From Pelosinus baikalensis (GTDB lineage Bacteria; Bacillota; Negativicutes; DSM-13327): a stretch of DNA of 64,000 nucleotides. A model generated the notes under the pieces. That model was not told the DNA's origin, searched no databases, and saw only the letters and a list, made by a program, of their open reading frames with translations. The stretch spans positions 127,295 through 191,294 of the forward strand of contig NZ_JAJHJB010000004.1 in assembly GCF_020819555.1 (NCBI RefSeq), given 5' to 3'. The position numbers and the translations under genes were made by a program. Positions 25,527-33,642 of this stretch are shown in pieces; position 1 is the stretch's first letter, and each line of letters opens with the position of its first letter.

Positions 25527-26882
25527 GTGAACATAGCAAAGAGCGAAACCAAAGAATTATTGGCAGCTCTAAAAATTACCTTGCCAATTATTCAAGAACT
25601 TCTTCCATTGGATATTATGTTTGGTATTACTGACCAGGAAAAATTTATTTACTATTTGCCTGGCAAAGAGATTGATATAAAACTTCCGCTAGGAGCGCCT
25701 ATCCCGCAAAGTGCAGGGTTTAGGAAAGTGCTAGAAATAGGGCAGGCTTCCAGCATCAATGTGGAGAAGGAAGCATATGGGGTAGCTTTTAAGTCAAATT
25801 CTCTCCCGATAAAGGATGAAGATGGAACGATCACTGGTGTGATTGCATTGGGGATCAGTCTGCTAAATCAGGAGATTATTAGCCATGCAGCTCAAGCCTT
25901 GGATGGATTTTTTTCATTAGATAATGAATGGCATTTTTCATATGCAAATCGAGTAGCTATGGAATATGCTGCCAGATATGCATCTCTAAATGTAGCGCAG
26001 CAGCTGATCGGTAAATACATATGGGATATTGTCCCTAAAACCCCGATGTTCTTTGAGAATATAACGAAAGTTAAAAAGACAAGAACTCCTGTGCACTTTG
26101 AAATTTTTTCGCAATTCGGACAGCAGTGGATGAGTGTGAATATCTATCCCTTATCGGATGGAGGATTAACCGTTTATTTTCGTAATATCGATGAACAAAA
26201 AAGAATTCAGCGAGAAATGGCTCGACTCGAGCAACTACACTTAGTAGGGGAAATGGCAGCCGGTATATCACACGAAATCAGAAATCCTATGACCACGGTT
26301 CGCGGGTATTTGCAAATGCTTAAGGTCAAGGATCGGCTCCTTGACTTTAGTGAGCAGTTTGATCTGATGATTGAAGAATTAGATCGGGCCAATCAAATTA
26401 TTTCAGAGTTTTTATCTTTGGCCAACAATAAAATCGTTGTGCGCACACCCATCAATTTGGTAGAACTTATTAAAGCAATATTACCTTTGATAGAATCGGA
26501 TGCCCGCCTTTTAGGGCAAAATGTAAAAACGCAGCTGCAAAAAATTCCAATGGCTTTGTTAGATCCAAGAGAAATACGTCAGTTAATATTGAATCTAGTA
26601 CGTAATGCCTTTGAATCAATGCAATCAGGAGGGACTCTAACAATTCGGATTTATAAAAATAATGATAAGATCGTATTTGCCGTACAAGATGAGGGATCTG
26701 GAATTCCAGAGGAGATACGATCCAAACTAGGAACTCCATTTCTTACTACAAAGGAAAAGGGAACTGGTCTTGGCCTTGCAACGTGTTATAGTATTGCAAA
26801 AAGGCATGATGCTACGATTGACTTCACGACGGGTGATTCAGGAACTACTTTTTATTTGTATATAAAAGAGTGTGAGGGATAA
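25527..26882 (+). CDS. Orphan soluble PAS sensor histidine kinase
   Basis: A 451-residue kinase without membrane segments. The first ~120 residues form a sensor-like region (LPLDIMFGITDQEKFIYYLP, then FKSNSLPIKDEDGTITGVI), followed by a second PAS-like region at about 125-225. The phosphoacceptor is His249 in GISHEIRNPMTTVRGYL. The ATPase domain has NLVRNAFES, DEGSGIPEE, FLTTKEKGTGLGLATC and a final strand. No response regulator is nearby, so its partner is elsewhere, as for KinA-like sporulation kinases of Firmicutes (inference). GTG start with GAGGAG 11 nt upstream. A terminator follows. Confidence 0.9.
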   Translation: MNIAKSETKELLAALKITLPIIQELLPLDIMFGITDQEKFIYYLPGKEIDIKLPLGAPIPQSAGFRKVLEIGQASSINVEKEAYGVAFKSNSLPIKDEDGTITGVIALGISLLNQEIISHAAQALDGFFSLDNEWHFSYANRVAMEYAARYASLNVAQQLIGKYIWDIVPKTPMFFENITKVKKTRTPVHFEIFSQFGQQWMSVNIYPLSDGGLTVYFRNIDEQKRIQREMARLEQLHLVGEMAAGISHEIRNPMTTVRGYLQMLKVKDRLLDFSEQFDLMIEELDRANQIISEFLSLANNKIVVRTPINLVELIKAILPLIESDARLLGQNVKTQLQKIPMALLDPREIRQLILNLVRNAFESMQSGGTLTIRIYKNNDKIVFAVQDEGSGIPEEIRSKLGTPFLTTKEKGTGLGLATCYSIAKRHDATIDFTTGDSGTTFYLYIKECEG

Positions 26883-26931
26883 AGACAGAAGCAAGCTGCT
26901 AGGACTTAGCATTAGTTAGTGTTGTAATAAA

Positions 26932-26978
26932 AATGCCCCCAATCGTAGTTTTTTTATTCTACGACTGGGGGTACTTTT
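26932..26978 (+). terminator. Terminator after histidine kinase gene
   Basis: AATGCCCCCAATCGTAG pairs with CTACGACTGGGGGTACT, then TTTTTA. The hairpin has one mismatch. Confidence 0.85.
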
Positions 26979-27036
26979 TATTCATTTCCAATTTATTGGT
27001 TCAGCTTACGATTAGGTAGACGTTTTTTTATTTTCA

Positions 27037-27133
27037 GCCCGTTTAAAAAAGAATCTTAAAAGAATTTATATAAGTAGAAGTCGATATACAGGAAAAAAAT
27101 AATTGATAAAAAGAGTTCCTTGGCTATATCGAT
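27037..27133 (+). repeat. Sigma 3'-end/hairpin repeat, copy 1
   Basis: This stretch encodes, in one frame without a start, the C-terminus of a sigma factor (ARLKKNLKRIYISRSRYTGKK, 21 codons, shown here in part) matching the intact protein ending at 29353. It is followed by an inverted repeat, TCGATATA (27081-27088) and TATATCGA (27125-27132), with inner AGGAA/TTCCT pairing. It lies just upstream of the first beta-helix gene. The stem sequence covaries with copies 2 and 3. Confidence 0.75.
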
Positions 27134-27161
27134 TTCAAAATAATAGAAAGGTTGTGTAAAA

Positions 27162-28160
27162 ATGTCTACTTATAATGTAACGACTTATACCCAATTAAAA
27201 AGTGCGGTGGCTTCTGCCACATCTGGTGACACAATTTATATTGGAGCGTCCATTACTTGTTCTGCGCAAATCGTAATGAGTACCAGCGGTGTAACCCTAA
27301 AGGCAGCAACGGGAGTAACACCTGTTTTAGATTTTTCCGCTATCGGAAGCATTAATTCAGGTTCAAAGGGGATTGGGATCTATGTAACTGGTAGCAATAA
27401 TACCATTTATGGTCTTATTATTCAAAATGCCGGGGATAATGGAATAAAGATTGAAGGAGCTAGTAATACGGTGCAAAACTGCATCTTCCGCTATAACGGA
27501 GATACTGGTCTACAGATATCCAAGTCTACAGCTAAAAATAATACAATAAAGTATTGTGATTCCTATAGAAATTGTGATACAGCAACAAGCGGCGGAAATG
27601 CGGATGGTTTTGCATGCAAATTGAGTGCGGGCACAGGCAATCAATTCATCGGATGCCGAGGTTTTCAAAATTCTGACGATGGTTGGGATAGCTACGATAT
27701 GAATAATGATGTTACATATACAGATTGCATTACTTGGCATAACGGAGACGCCAGTATAACTACTTATGCAGGCAACGGTAATGGGTTCAAACTTGGGTCT
27801 AAAGGCGGTAATGGAAAACGAACTATGACTCGCTGTATCGCTTGGGATACTCAATATAATGGAAAAAAAGGGTTTGACCAAAACAATGGTATTGGTGCTA
27901 CAACATTAACAAATTGTCTATCCTTTGACAATGTTATAGGCTACCAGTTAGACGACGCATCTAGCCTTGTCATGAAGAATTGTCGAGAGTTCAATTGCGA
28001 CAGTGATGAGCTGCCATCCGGTGTTTCTGTTACGAAGATTACTGATACAACAAAACAAGCTTCCATTCGGAGTGCGGTCAAGACTGCATGTAACAAAATT
28101 TTATCCAATTGCGAAAATAATATTATTACAGGAGCGATCACTTTAGATATATGGGACTAA
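27162..28160 (+). CDS. Right-handed parallel beta-helix protein, pectate lyase 9-like
   Basis: A 332-residue protein made almost wholly of parallel beta-helix coils. It carries PL9 hallmarks: ADGFACKL (147-154), NSDDGWD (170-176, calcium-ligand aspartates) and GNGFKLG (206-212, candidate catalytic lysine). PL9 enzymes cleave pectate or related uronates by beta-elimination. Unlike most of these it has no signal peptide; it begins MSTYNVTTYTQLKSAV. A leader with sigma-factor remnant and hairpin precedes it. GAAAGG lies upstream of ATG. It is a paralogue of the protein at 29482. Non-classical export or an intracellular role is possible. Confidence 0.75.
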   Translation: MSTYNVTTYTQLKSAVASATSGDTIYIGASITCSAQIVMSTSGVTLKAATGVTPVLDFSAIGSINSGSKGIGIYVTGSNNTIYGLIIQNAGDNGIKIEGASNTVQNCIFRYNGDTGLQISKSTAKNNTIKYCDSYRNCDTATSGGNADGFACKLSAGTGNQFIGCRGFQNSDDGWDSYDMNNDVTYTDCITWHNGDASITTYAGNGNGFKLGSKGGNGKRTMTRCIAWDTQYNGKKGFDQNNGIGATTLTNCLSFDNVIGYQLDDASSLVMKNCREFNCDSDELPSGVSVTKITDTTKQASIRSAVKTACNKILSNCENNIITGAITLDIWD

Positions 28161-28196
28161 TATCCAGAAAATGTTTATTACTGGTGCTTGCAACTT

Positions 28197-28222
28197 GCCT
28201 CTGGCTTCGGCTGGGGGCTTTT
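28197..28222 (+). terminator. UUCG-loop terminator
   Basis: GCCTCTGGC pairs with GCTGGGGGC (three wobble pairs) around TTCG, followed by TTTTATTTG. It closes the first beta-helix gene. From 28223 to 28473 I see no gene, only a short frame after AAAAAGGAGG. Confidence 0.7.
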
Positions 28223-28473
28223 ATTTGTTTATAAGACCAGCTTACAAGAATATGATTAAATCATGTCTAAGAGGCTAATGAATCGATAGCAACAGTCAAT
28301 GTAGCTTTTTGATTCATGAAATCACCTTTTGGTGCAAAGCGAATTGAAATAAAAGGGAAAAATGGGATTTTATCTTATATAATGATAATGTTGCAAAATT
28401 GCTTGAACATTAAAAAGGAGGAATGGATAATAAAAATTTGACTGATACCGAAGTTGGCTTGCCATAAATACTG

Positions 28474-28600
28474 GGAAAAAATATTTTCGTAATCATGGAT
28501 TGATCCGTTTAAAAAAGCGTCTTTAAACAATGTATATAAGTAAAAGCCGATATACGCGAAACATAATCAAATCATAAGATTTTTTGATTATATTGGCTTT
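28474..28600 (+). repeat. Sigma 3'-end/hairpin repeat, copy 2 (decayed sigma gene)
   Basis: Translation gives GKKYFRNHGLIRLKKRL, an in-frame stop, then TMYISKSRYT, matching the C-terminus of the intact sigma factor (AIYNLRNRGLARLKKKL then RMYISESQYT). It is therefore the relic of a second sigma gene. The hairpin arms are GCCGATATA (28546-28554) and TATATTGGC (28589-28597). It precedes the small ORF at 28635. Confidence 0.75.
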
Positions 28601-28634
28601 GCAAAAAGCATTAAAAATTTAGGAGGCGATTTAG

Positions 28635-28835
28635 ATGGTATACAATCAAGATTTACCTAGATACAATGCGGCAGATATCACGGAAAGCTTTAGGGGATGG
28701 AAAGAAAAACAGAATATTGCCACTAATGGTGCAAATATTGCTGAAAATATTAAAATTGCATGCACAATGAATAAAGCGTCTTTTAACGGTATTACGAATA
28801 GTAGAATTACAGAAAAAGCATGGGGACAGCGTTAG
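28635..28835 (+). CDS. Small protein coupled to sigma factor
   Basis: A 66-residue soluble protein (MVYNQDLPRYNAADITESF onward) with a very good ribosome site, TAGGAGG, 9 nt upstream. It overlaps the sigma-factor start by 16 bp in another frame, so translation of the sigma gene, which lacks its own ribosome site, is probably coupled to it. I do not recognise the family. It could be an anti-sigma or co-sigma peptide. A frameshifted N-terminus of the sigma factor was considered, but the sequence does not look like sigma region 1/2. Confidence 0.6.
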   Translation: MVYNQDLPRYNAADITESFRGWKEKQNIATNGANIAENIKIACTMNKASFNGITNSRITEKAWGQR

Positions 28836-29353
28836 ATTTTGCACCACTAGTGCGTAAATATACTTGGAATAAATCGGAGGATGTAAGAGCAGAAGCATGG
28901 TTAGCAGTAGTGGAGGCAACAAAATTATATGATTCAACTAAGGGAATACCATTTGCTGGCTTTGTAAAAAGCAGAGTCAAATATTCAGTTTGGAATATGC
29001 TTAGAAAGCAACATAGACAATGGGAGCATGAAGTGGATTTGGAAAGTAACGAAAATAATGAAGAAAACAGTTTAATTGATATATTATCGAGTGGCACAAA
29101 TGTTTCGGATGAGGTCGAACAGATATTTCTGATGGAAGAATTACGAGAAGCTATTAATATGTTACCCGAACGTCAGCGTGTTGCTGTAATTAAAACGGTG
29201 GTTTGTAACTTTAGCCAAACTGAAACCGCAGCTACATTGGGAGTAACGCCACAAGCAATATATAATTTGCGAAATCGTGGGCTAGCCCGTTTAAAAAAGA
29301 AACTTGAAAGAATGTATATAAGTGAAAGCCAATATACAGGACAAAACAATTGA
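28820..29353 (+). CDS. Sigma-70 family alternative sigma factor (TcdR/UviA-sized)
   Basis: A 177-residue sigma factor with region 2 (about 5-68: FAPLVRKYTW, RAEAWLAVVEATKLYD, FAGFVKSRVKYSVWNMLRK) and region 4 (about 107-162: EAINMLPERQRVAVIKTVV, FSQTETAATLGVTPQAIYNL). Region 3 is absent, as in ECF-like factors of the TcdR/BotR/UviA type, which have similar size and control secreted toxins in clostridia. It lies between two beta-helix genes and their repeat leaders, so those genes are the likely targets (inference). The start codon overlaps the upstream small ORF. Two decayed copies of its 3' end flank it. Confidence 0.85.
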   Translation: MGTALDFAPLVRKYTWNKSEDVRAEAWLAVVEATKLYDSTKGIPFAGFVKSRVKYSVWNMLRKQHRQWEHEVDLESNENNEENSLIDILSSGTNVSDEVEQIFLMEELREAINMLPERQRVAVIKTVVCNFSQTETAATLGVTPQAIYNLRNRGLARLKKKLERMYISESQYTGQNN

Positions 29354-29377
29354 TGAAAGTTTCCTAGACTATATTGG
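29285..29377 (+). repeat. Sigma 3'-end/hairpin repeat, copy 3 (intact sigma gene end)
   Basis: This is the 3' end of the intact sigma gene plus its hairpin, CCAATATA (29329-29336) and TATATTGG (29370-29377), with the sigma stop inside the loop. Next comes AAGGAGGTGGCGCTTAGATG, paralleling the leader of the 28635 ORF, but here the ATG (29410) opens only a 9-codon frame ending at 29439. Confidence 0.75.
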
Positions 29378-29481
29378 ATTATTGAAAGTTATAAGGAGGT
29401 GGCGCTTAGATGCGTATATTAAGAAATGTTAAGAACTAGTTTCTTTTTTAACTTAAATAAAAAACTGTAGGAGTGTTAATT

Positions 29482-30666
29482 ATGAGTGATTTATATGTAT
29501 CTACATCAGGAAGTGCCAGTAATTCAGGCAGTGTGAGCAGCCCAACTATCCTTACCGCGGCAATTACAAAGGTAACTGCAGGTGGAACGATTTACATGAT
29601 GTCAGGAACCTATACTTATGATTCTCAACTAACGATTGAACGCGGCAATGATGGAACATCAGGCAGCTACAAAAGTATTATGCCATACAAATCTGGAACA
29701 GTAATCTTAGACTTTTCTTCCCAAGCTTATGGAAATCCATCCAGCGTAACCAATCCTAGAGGACTGCAAATAAACGGAAATTATTGGCATATTAAAGGTC
29801 TTGCTGTAAAAGGTGCCGCTGACAATGGTATTTATATCGGTGGAAGCTATAACAAAATAGAACTTTGCGAAACGTATGAGAATAGAGACTCAGGCTTGCA
29901 GTTAGGGCGGTATATTTCCACCGCTGCAGAAAGTGATTGGCCAGCCAATAATGAAATCTTAAATTGTACTTCTCATGACAATTATGATCCTGATAATGGG
30001 GAAGATGCAGATGGTTTTGCCTGCAAGCTAACTACCGGTGAAGGCAATGTATTTAGAGGGTGCATTTCCTATAACAATGTTGATGATGGCTGGGATTTAT
30101 ATACGAAAACCGCCACTGGCGCTATTGGTGCTGTAACGATAGAAGATTGTGTAGCCTTTAATAACGGCGTAACTTCTGATGGTACATCTACAGCAAATAG
30201 CGATGGTAATGGATTTAAATTAGGCGGAGATAAAATATCTGTTAACCATATTGTAGAAAATTGTATTGCCTTCAACAATAAAAAACATGGATTTACTTAT
30301 AACAGTAATCCTGGCTCTATCGAGTTAACAAATTGTACAAGTTATAATAATGGAACTACGTCAGGAAGCAACTTCGCGTTTGATAAAGGCACACACGTAT
30401 TTACTAATTTATTGTCCTACATAGCCAGTTCGAGTGACAAGACAAGCGGCACTGATGTAAATAATTCAAATGTCTGGTGGAAAAACAAAAAAAGTACAAA
30501 TGCAAATGGATTAGTTTGCAGCGAGGCAGACTTTGTTAGCCTCACTCCAGCTGTAACCAGAAACTCAGATGGTTCTATCAACTTTGGAACCTTCTTACAA
30601 CTTGCTACTGGTAGTGATCTCATCGGTACAGGTACTCCAAGCGGCACTAATATTGGAGCCAGATAA
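29482..30666 (+). CDS. Right-handed parallel beta-helix protein, pectate lyase 9-like
   Basis: A 394-residue paralogue of the 27162 product with clearer PL9 motifs: DADGFACKL (175-183), VDDGWDLY (200-207) and GNGFKLGGD (242-250). The N-terminus, MSDLYVSTSGSASNSGS, matches the usual DxYVSxxGSxxNxGS opening of secreted PL9 proteins, but no signal peptide precedes it. ATG at 29482 follows TAGGAG by 8 nt. It sits 128 bp after the sigma factor gene with no terminator between, so read-through is likely. Substrate may be pectate-like or an unknown uronan. Serine/asparagine-rich coils fit an extracellular protein. Confidence 0.8.
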   Translation: MSDLYVSTSGSASNSGSVSSPTILTAAITKVTAGGTIYMMSGTYTYDSQLTIERGNDGTSGSYKSIMPYKSGTVILDFSSQAYGNPSSVTNPRGLQINGNYWHIKGLAVKGAADNGIYIGGSYNKIELCETYENRDSGLQLGRYISTAAESDWPANNEILNCTSHDNYDPDNGEDADGFACKLTTGEGNVFRGCISYNNVDDGWDLYTKTATGAIGAVTIEDCVAFNNGVTSDGTSTANSDGNGFKLGGDKISVNHIVENCIAFNNKKHGFTYNSNPGSIELTNCTSYNNGTTSGSNFAFDKGTHVFTNLLSYIASSSDKTSGTDVNNSNVWWKNKKSTNANGLVCSEADFVSLTPAVTRNSDGSINFGTFLQLATGSDLIGTGTPSGTNIGAR

Positions 30667-30668
30667 CA

Positions 30669-30721
30669 TAAAAACAACGCTCACCTGCCCGGCATCGAAA
30701 GGTGCCGGACAGGTGAGCGTT
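30669..30721 (-). terminator. Terminator serving mainly the minus-strand adaptor gene
   Basis: AACGCTCACCTG and CAGGTGAGCGTT form the outer stem, with CCGGCA/TGCCGG inside and a GAAA-type loop. The T-rich tail (TTGTTTTTATG) is on the minus strand. It can also stop the plus-strand beta-helix transcript. Confidence 0.8.
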
Positions 30722-30791
30722 GGGATCTGGGAAAAATACATGGCATTTCTGTCTGATGAAAATTATATGTTTGACTGGTGAATAAGAAGGC

Positions 30792-31925
30792 TTAATTAGT
30801 TTCGTCCTGCGTGACTGCAATAGCATCACCATTTTTTATATCGTTCATGTTGCTTGTTATGATCATGCTTTGCTGTGGAAGGTCAGAAGTGATTTCCGTG
30901 AAATCGCCAATGGTTTCTCCAATGCTGATTTCTTGCAGGAGCGCTTTTTCACTGACCGCGAGGTAGATGAGATTTCGGCCCTGATCATCTTGAAATATTG
31001 ATGATTTAGGAACTGCGGGTGCGAGAGTTGTTTTGCCGGTATCGATATGAATGGTAACGGACATACCAAATGTAAGTAAACCATTTGGATTAGCAGCAAG
31101 TTTCATATGAGCAAGATAGGCAGAAACTTCTTCTGCTTCAATTCGAGGATAGATGCTGGAAATTTGGCCTCCGATCGTTTGCCCAGATACTTCTATTGTA
31201 GCTGGTGTGCCTAAATGAACCAAATACAGATCGTTTTGATTCAGAGGAATAACAACTTCTACTTCTTGACCGCTTCCTAAGGAAAGCAGCTGCTGACCAG
31301 CCTGTACCGTTTTTCCTGAAGATGTGGATAAACCAGTCACGATGCCGTCGATTGGTGCGCTGATAGTAGCAGAGCCGTTTATAGTGCTGCTAGAAGATTG
31401 CGTTGTATTTTGGACATTGGACAAGTTTTCTTTTGCTTCTTGCAAACGGGCGGCAGCAGTATCCACTTGCCGCCGTGGAATCGCCCCTATTTCGAATAAT
31501 TTTTGTAAGCGGTTAAATTCTTTTAAGGCATTGTCATAATTGGTTTGTGCCTGGGGAGAAGATTCTGCAGCCTGAGCGGCTATTGGCTCTGAAGATGCCT
31601 GAGCCTGGAGCTTAAGCAGAGGCTGGCCTGCTTTGACTACTTGTCCCTCTGCGACGTATAGTTCACTAAGAAGGCCAGAAAAGTCTGCCGTAATCGGAGT
31701 GGATGTGGCATGTTCGACAGAACCCGTTCGAATGATTTGTACTGGCTTATTTATGGTGCCTAAAGGTACAGCAGTGAGGTTAATTGGCTCTCGGGGAACC
31801 CTGTGCTCATTCCAAAGTGAAAAAGGGAACAGATTATTATGATTGGCGGCTAACAGTAGTGCCACGGCAAATGAAAGTACGGTTAGTAGAGCGACAATGG
31901 GATATTGCTGGATTAATTTCTTCAC
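30792..31925 (-). CDS. HlyD/RND-type efflux periplasmic adaptor
   Basis: A 377-residue membrane-fusion protein. One N-terminal membrane segment (about 8-27) is followed by a lipoyl half (ADFSGLLSELYVAEGQVVKAG), an alanine/glutamine-rich coiled hairpin of about 85 residues, the second lipoyl half (ATISAPIDGIVTGLSTSSGK), a beta-barrel and a membrane-proximal domain. It would bridge an inner-membrane exporter to the outer membrane, but no permease is adjacent, so it is an orphan adaptor. GTG at 31925 is chosen since TTGGAGG lies 8 nt before; a longer in-frame start has no ribosome site. Confidence 0.85.
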   Translation of the reverse strand: MKKLIQQYPIVALLTVLSFAVALLLAANHNNLFPFSLWNEHRVPREPINLTAVPLGTINKPVQIIRTGSVEHATSTPITADFSGLLSELYVAEGQVVKAGQPLLKLQAQASSEPIAAQAAESSPQAQTNYDNALKEFNRLQKLFEIGAIPRRQVDTAAARLQEAKENLSNVQNTTQSSSSTINGSATISAPIDGIVTGLSTSSGKTVQAGQQLLSLGSGQEVEVVIPLNQNDLYLVHLGTPATIEVSGQTIGGQISSIYPRIEAEEVSAYLAHMKLAANPNGLLTFGMSVTIHIDTGKTTLAPAVPKSSIFQDDQGRNLIYLAVSEKALLQEISIGETIGDFTEITSDLPQQSMIITSNMNDIKNGDAIAVTQDETN

Positions 31926-32148
31926 CTGTGTTTCCTCCAATAATGATACTGTAGTAGTTACTATGTTCTCACTTTTCACTTTTTACGTCAAGTTTTGATA
32001 AAAAAAGCGAATTAAATTGCAGGATAGGACAGTAAAAAAGATGGATTTCCGGTATAATGTAGGGTAGAGTGGTTGAACATTGTTTGTGACCATACTACAG
32101 CCAGAATGTTTTGGCGGCTATATTTATTTAAAGAGGAGATACATCGTA

Positions 32149-32787
32149 ATGCATATTTCGAATGAACCTCATGAGACGCAAAAAGTAGGCAACCAGTGGA
32201 CGAAGTTTATCTCTGTCCGATGGATTGTTTCCTCCATGTGCGTACTTAGCATATTTTTGATAATCCTTTTTGCAAACTATCATCAAAGCATTAGTGCTGG
32301 CAGCCGTGTGATCCCTGAACCGGAGCCGATTCGGCATAGAGAGAATGGACAGGTTCAAGAGATTGAAAAAATGGCGAGAGATACGGATCAGCTAGCGACA
32401 AAGCCTTCTATTTGGCCAACTAGCGGAGAAGTTACCTCTGGTTTTGGCTGGCGTAATTCGCCTATGGGTGGCGGGAGTGAATTGCATCCGGGGATGGATA
32501 TTGCCAACAGTATGGGGGCACCCGTTGTTGTCGCGGCTGATGGTGTGGTTGTGCAGAGTGGAGCGGCTGGAGGCTATGGCAATATGGTGCAGATCGATCA
32601 TGGCAATGGCATTTCGACTATTTATGGGCATAATTCCCGCATTATAGTAAGCGTCGGTCAAAGTGTGAGAAAAGGTCAGGTTATTTCTTATGTGGGCAGC
32701 ACAGGGAAAAGTACTGGTCCTCATCTTCATTATGAAGTCAGAGTAAATGGGAATGCGGTGGATCCGATTGGCTTTATGGTTCAATAG
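32149..32787 (+). CDS. M23 family LytM-type peptidoglycan endopeptidase
   Basis: A 212-residue protein anchored by one N-terminal membrane segment (about 25-45). The C-terminal M23 domain has the zinc ligands: HPGMD gives His and Asp, and PHLHYEVR gives the HxH pair. GFGWRNSP and VVAADGVV are family marks. It should cleave cross-linking peptides in the periplasmic murein. ATG at 32149 follows AGAGGAG. A good TATAAT box is at 32053-32058 without a clear -35. It is a single gene ended by a bidirectional terminator. Confidence 0.88.
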   Translation: MHISNEPHETQKVGNQWTKFISVRWIVSSMCVLSIFLIILFANYHQSISAGSRVIPEPEPIRHRENGQVQEIEKMARDTDQLATKPSIWPTSGEVTSGFGWRNSPMGGGSELHPGMDIANSMGAPVVVAADGVVVQSGAAGGYGNMVQIDHGNGISTIYGHNSRIIVSVGQSVRKGQVISYVGSTGKSTGPHLHYEVRVNGNAVDPIGFMVQ

Positions 32788-32796
32788 TCATCGGAT

Positions 32797-32850
32797 AACT
32801 AATAAAATCCTGGAGGAAGGCTTGAGCATTCCTCCAGGATTTTATTAGTT
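32797..32850. terminator. Bidirectional terminator between M23 and TauE genes
   Basis: A perfect 22-bp stem (AACTAATAAAATCCTGGAGGAA and its complement) around a 10-nt loop. Runs of A and T on each side serve both convergent genes. It overlaps the TauE stop codon by 2 bp. Confidence 0.92.
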
Positions 32851-33613
32851 AATGTAAGATATCCCACATTTGTTTTCCAATTAACAATGTTGTCATTGAA
32901 ATGAATAGTGGTTTTATATAAGTGGTACCTTTGGCAATTGCAAACCGAGAACCTGCGATTGCACCAAAAACCATTGCGATCCCCATGCTGATACCATAGA
33001 CATAATTGACGGAACCGAATAGCAAAAATGTTGAGACTGCACCAAGATTGCTCGCTAGGTTCAAGGCCTTGGCATTTCCCGCAGCCACCACAAAATCAAA
33101 ACCAAGCATTAAAAATGCAAAGATTAGAAATGATCCTGCTCCCGGTCCGAAAAATCCGTCATAAAAACCCAGTAGGAAAGCAACACAACCTCCTAAGATG
33201 CCGACCCTTTTACTAATGCCTTTATAAGTTGACTGATCACCCCAATCCTTTTTGAAAATCGTATAGATGGCTACTAAAATCAACATAACGATAACTAATG
33301 GTTTTAAAAATTCCGGTGGAATCAGCCGTACCGTATAGGCTCCTAATACAGAGCCAAGCAGGGATAAGGGGAAAAGATATTTCACTAAACCAAGTTCCAT
33401 GTTACCTGAACGCAAAAAGGAGATACTGCTGGTACTGGAACAGCAGATGGAGGCAAGTTTGTTAGTCCCTAATACAACACTGGGAGGCAGTCCTGTCATC
33501 AGCAGTGCTGGCATGGATATTAAACCGCCGCCGCCAACAACAGAGTCGATAAAAGCAGCAACAAAACCTGCTCCGAATAGAAAACTAAGCATTTCCAAGC
33601 TAATATGATCCAT
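32849..33613 (-). CDS. TauE/SafE family anion exporter
   Basis: A 254-residue membrane protein with about eight hydrophobic segments. The TauE/SafE repeat is visible as AAFIDSVVGGGGLISMPALL near the N-terminus and GFYDGFFGPGAGSFLIFAFL in the second half. Such proteins export sulfite, sulfoacetate or related organic anions; the substrate here is not shown. The start at 33613 has GGAGGG 8 nt upstream; ATG at 33619 is too close to it. A 57-residue membrane protein is encoded 29 bp upstream in the same direction. Confidence 0.88.
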   Translation of the reverse strand: MDHISLEMLSFLFGAGFVAAFIDSVVGGGGLISMPALLMTGLPPSVVLGTNKLASICCSSTSSISFLRSGNMELGLVKYLFPLSLLGSVLGAYTVRLIPPEFLKPLVIVMLILVAIYTIFKKDWGDQSTYKGISKRVGILGGCVAFLLGFYDGFFGPGAGSFLIFAFLMLGFDFVVAAGNAKALNLASNLGAVSTFLLFGSVNYVYGISMGIAMVFGAIAGSRFAIAKGTTYIKPLFISMTTLLIGKQMWDILH

Positions 33614-33642
33614 AAACATTACCCTCCGATTTTTACTATACG

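Noticed and set aside
27037..30666. Prophage or phage tail-fibre origin for the beta-helix genes
   Set aside because: No phage structural, lysis or integrase genes are nearby, and the motifs fit pectate lyase family 9.
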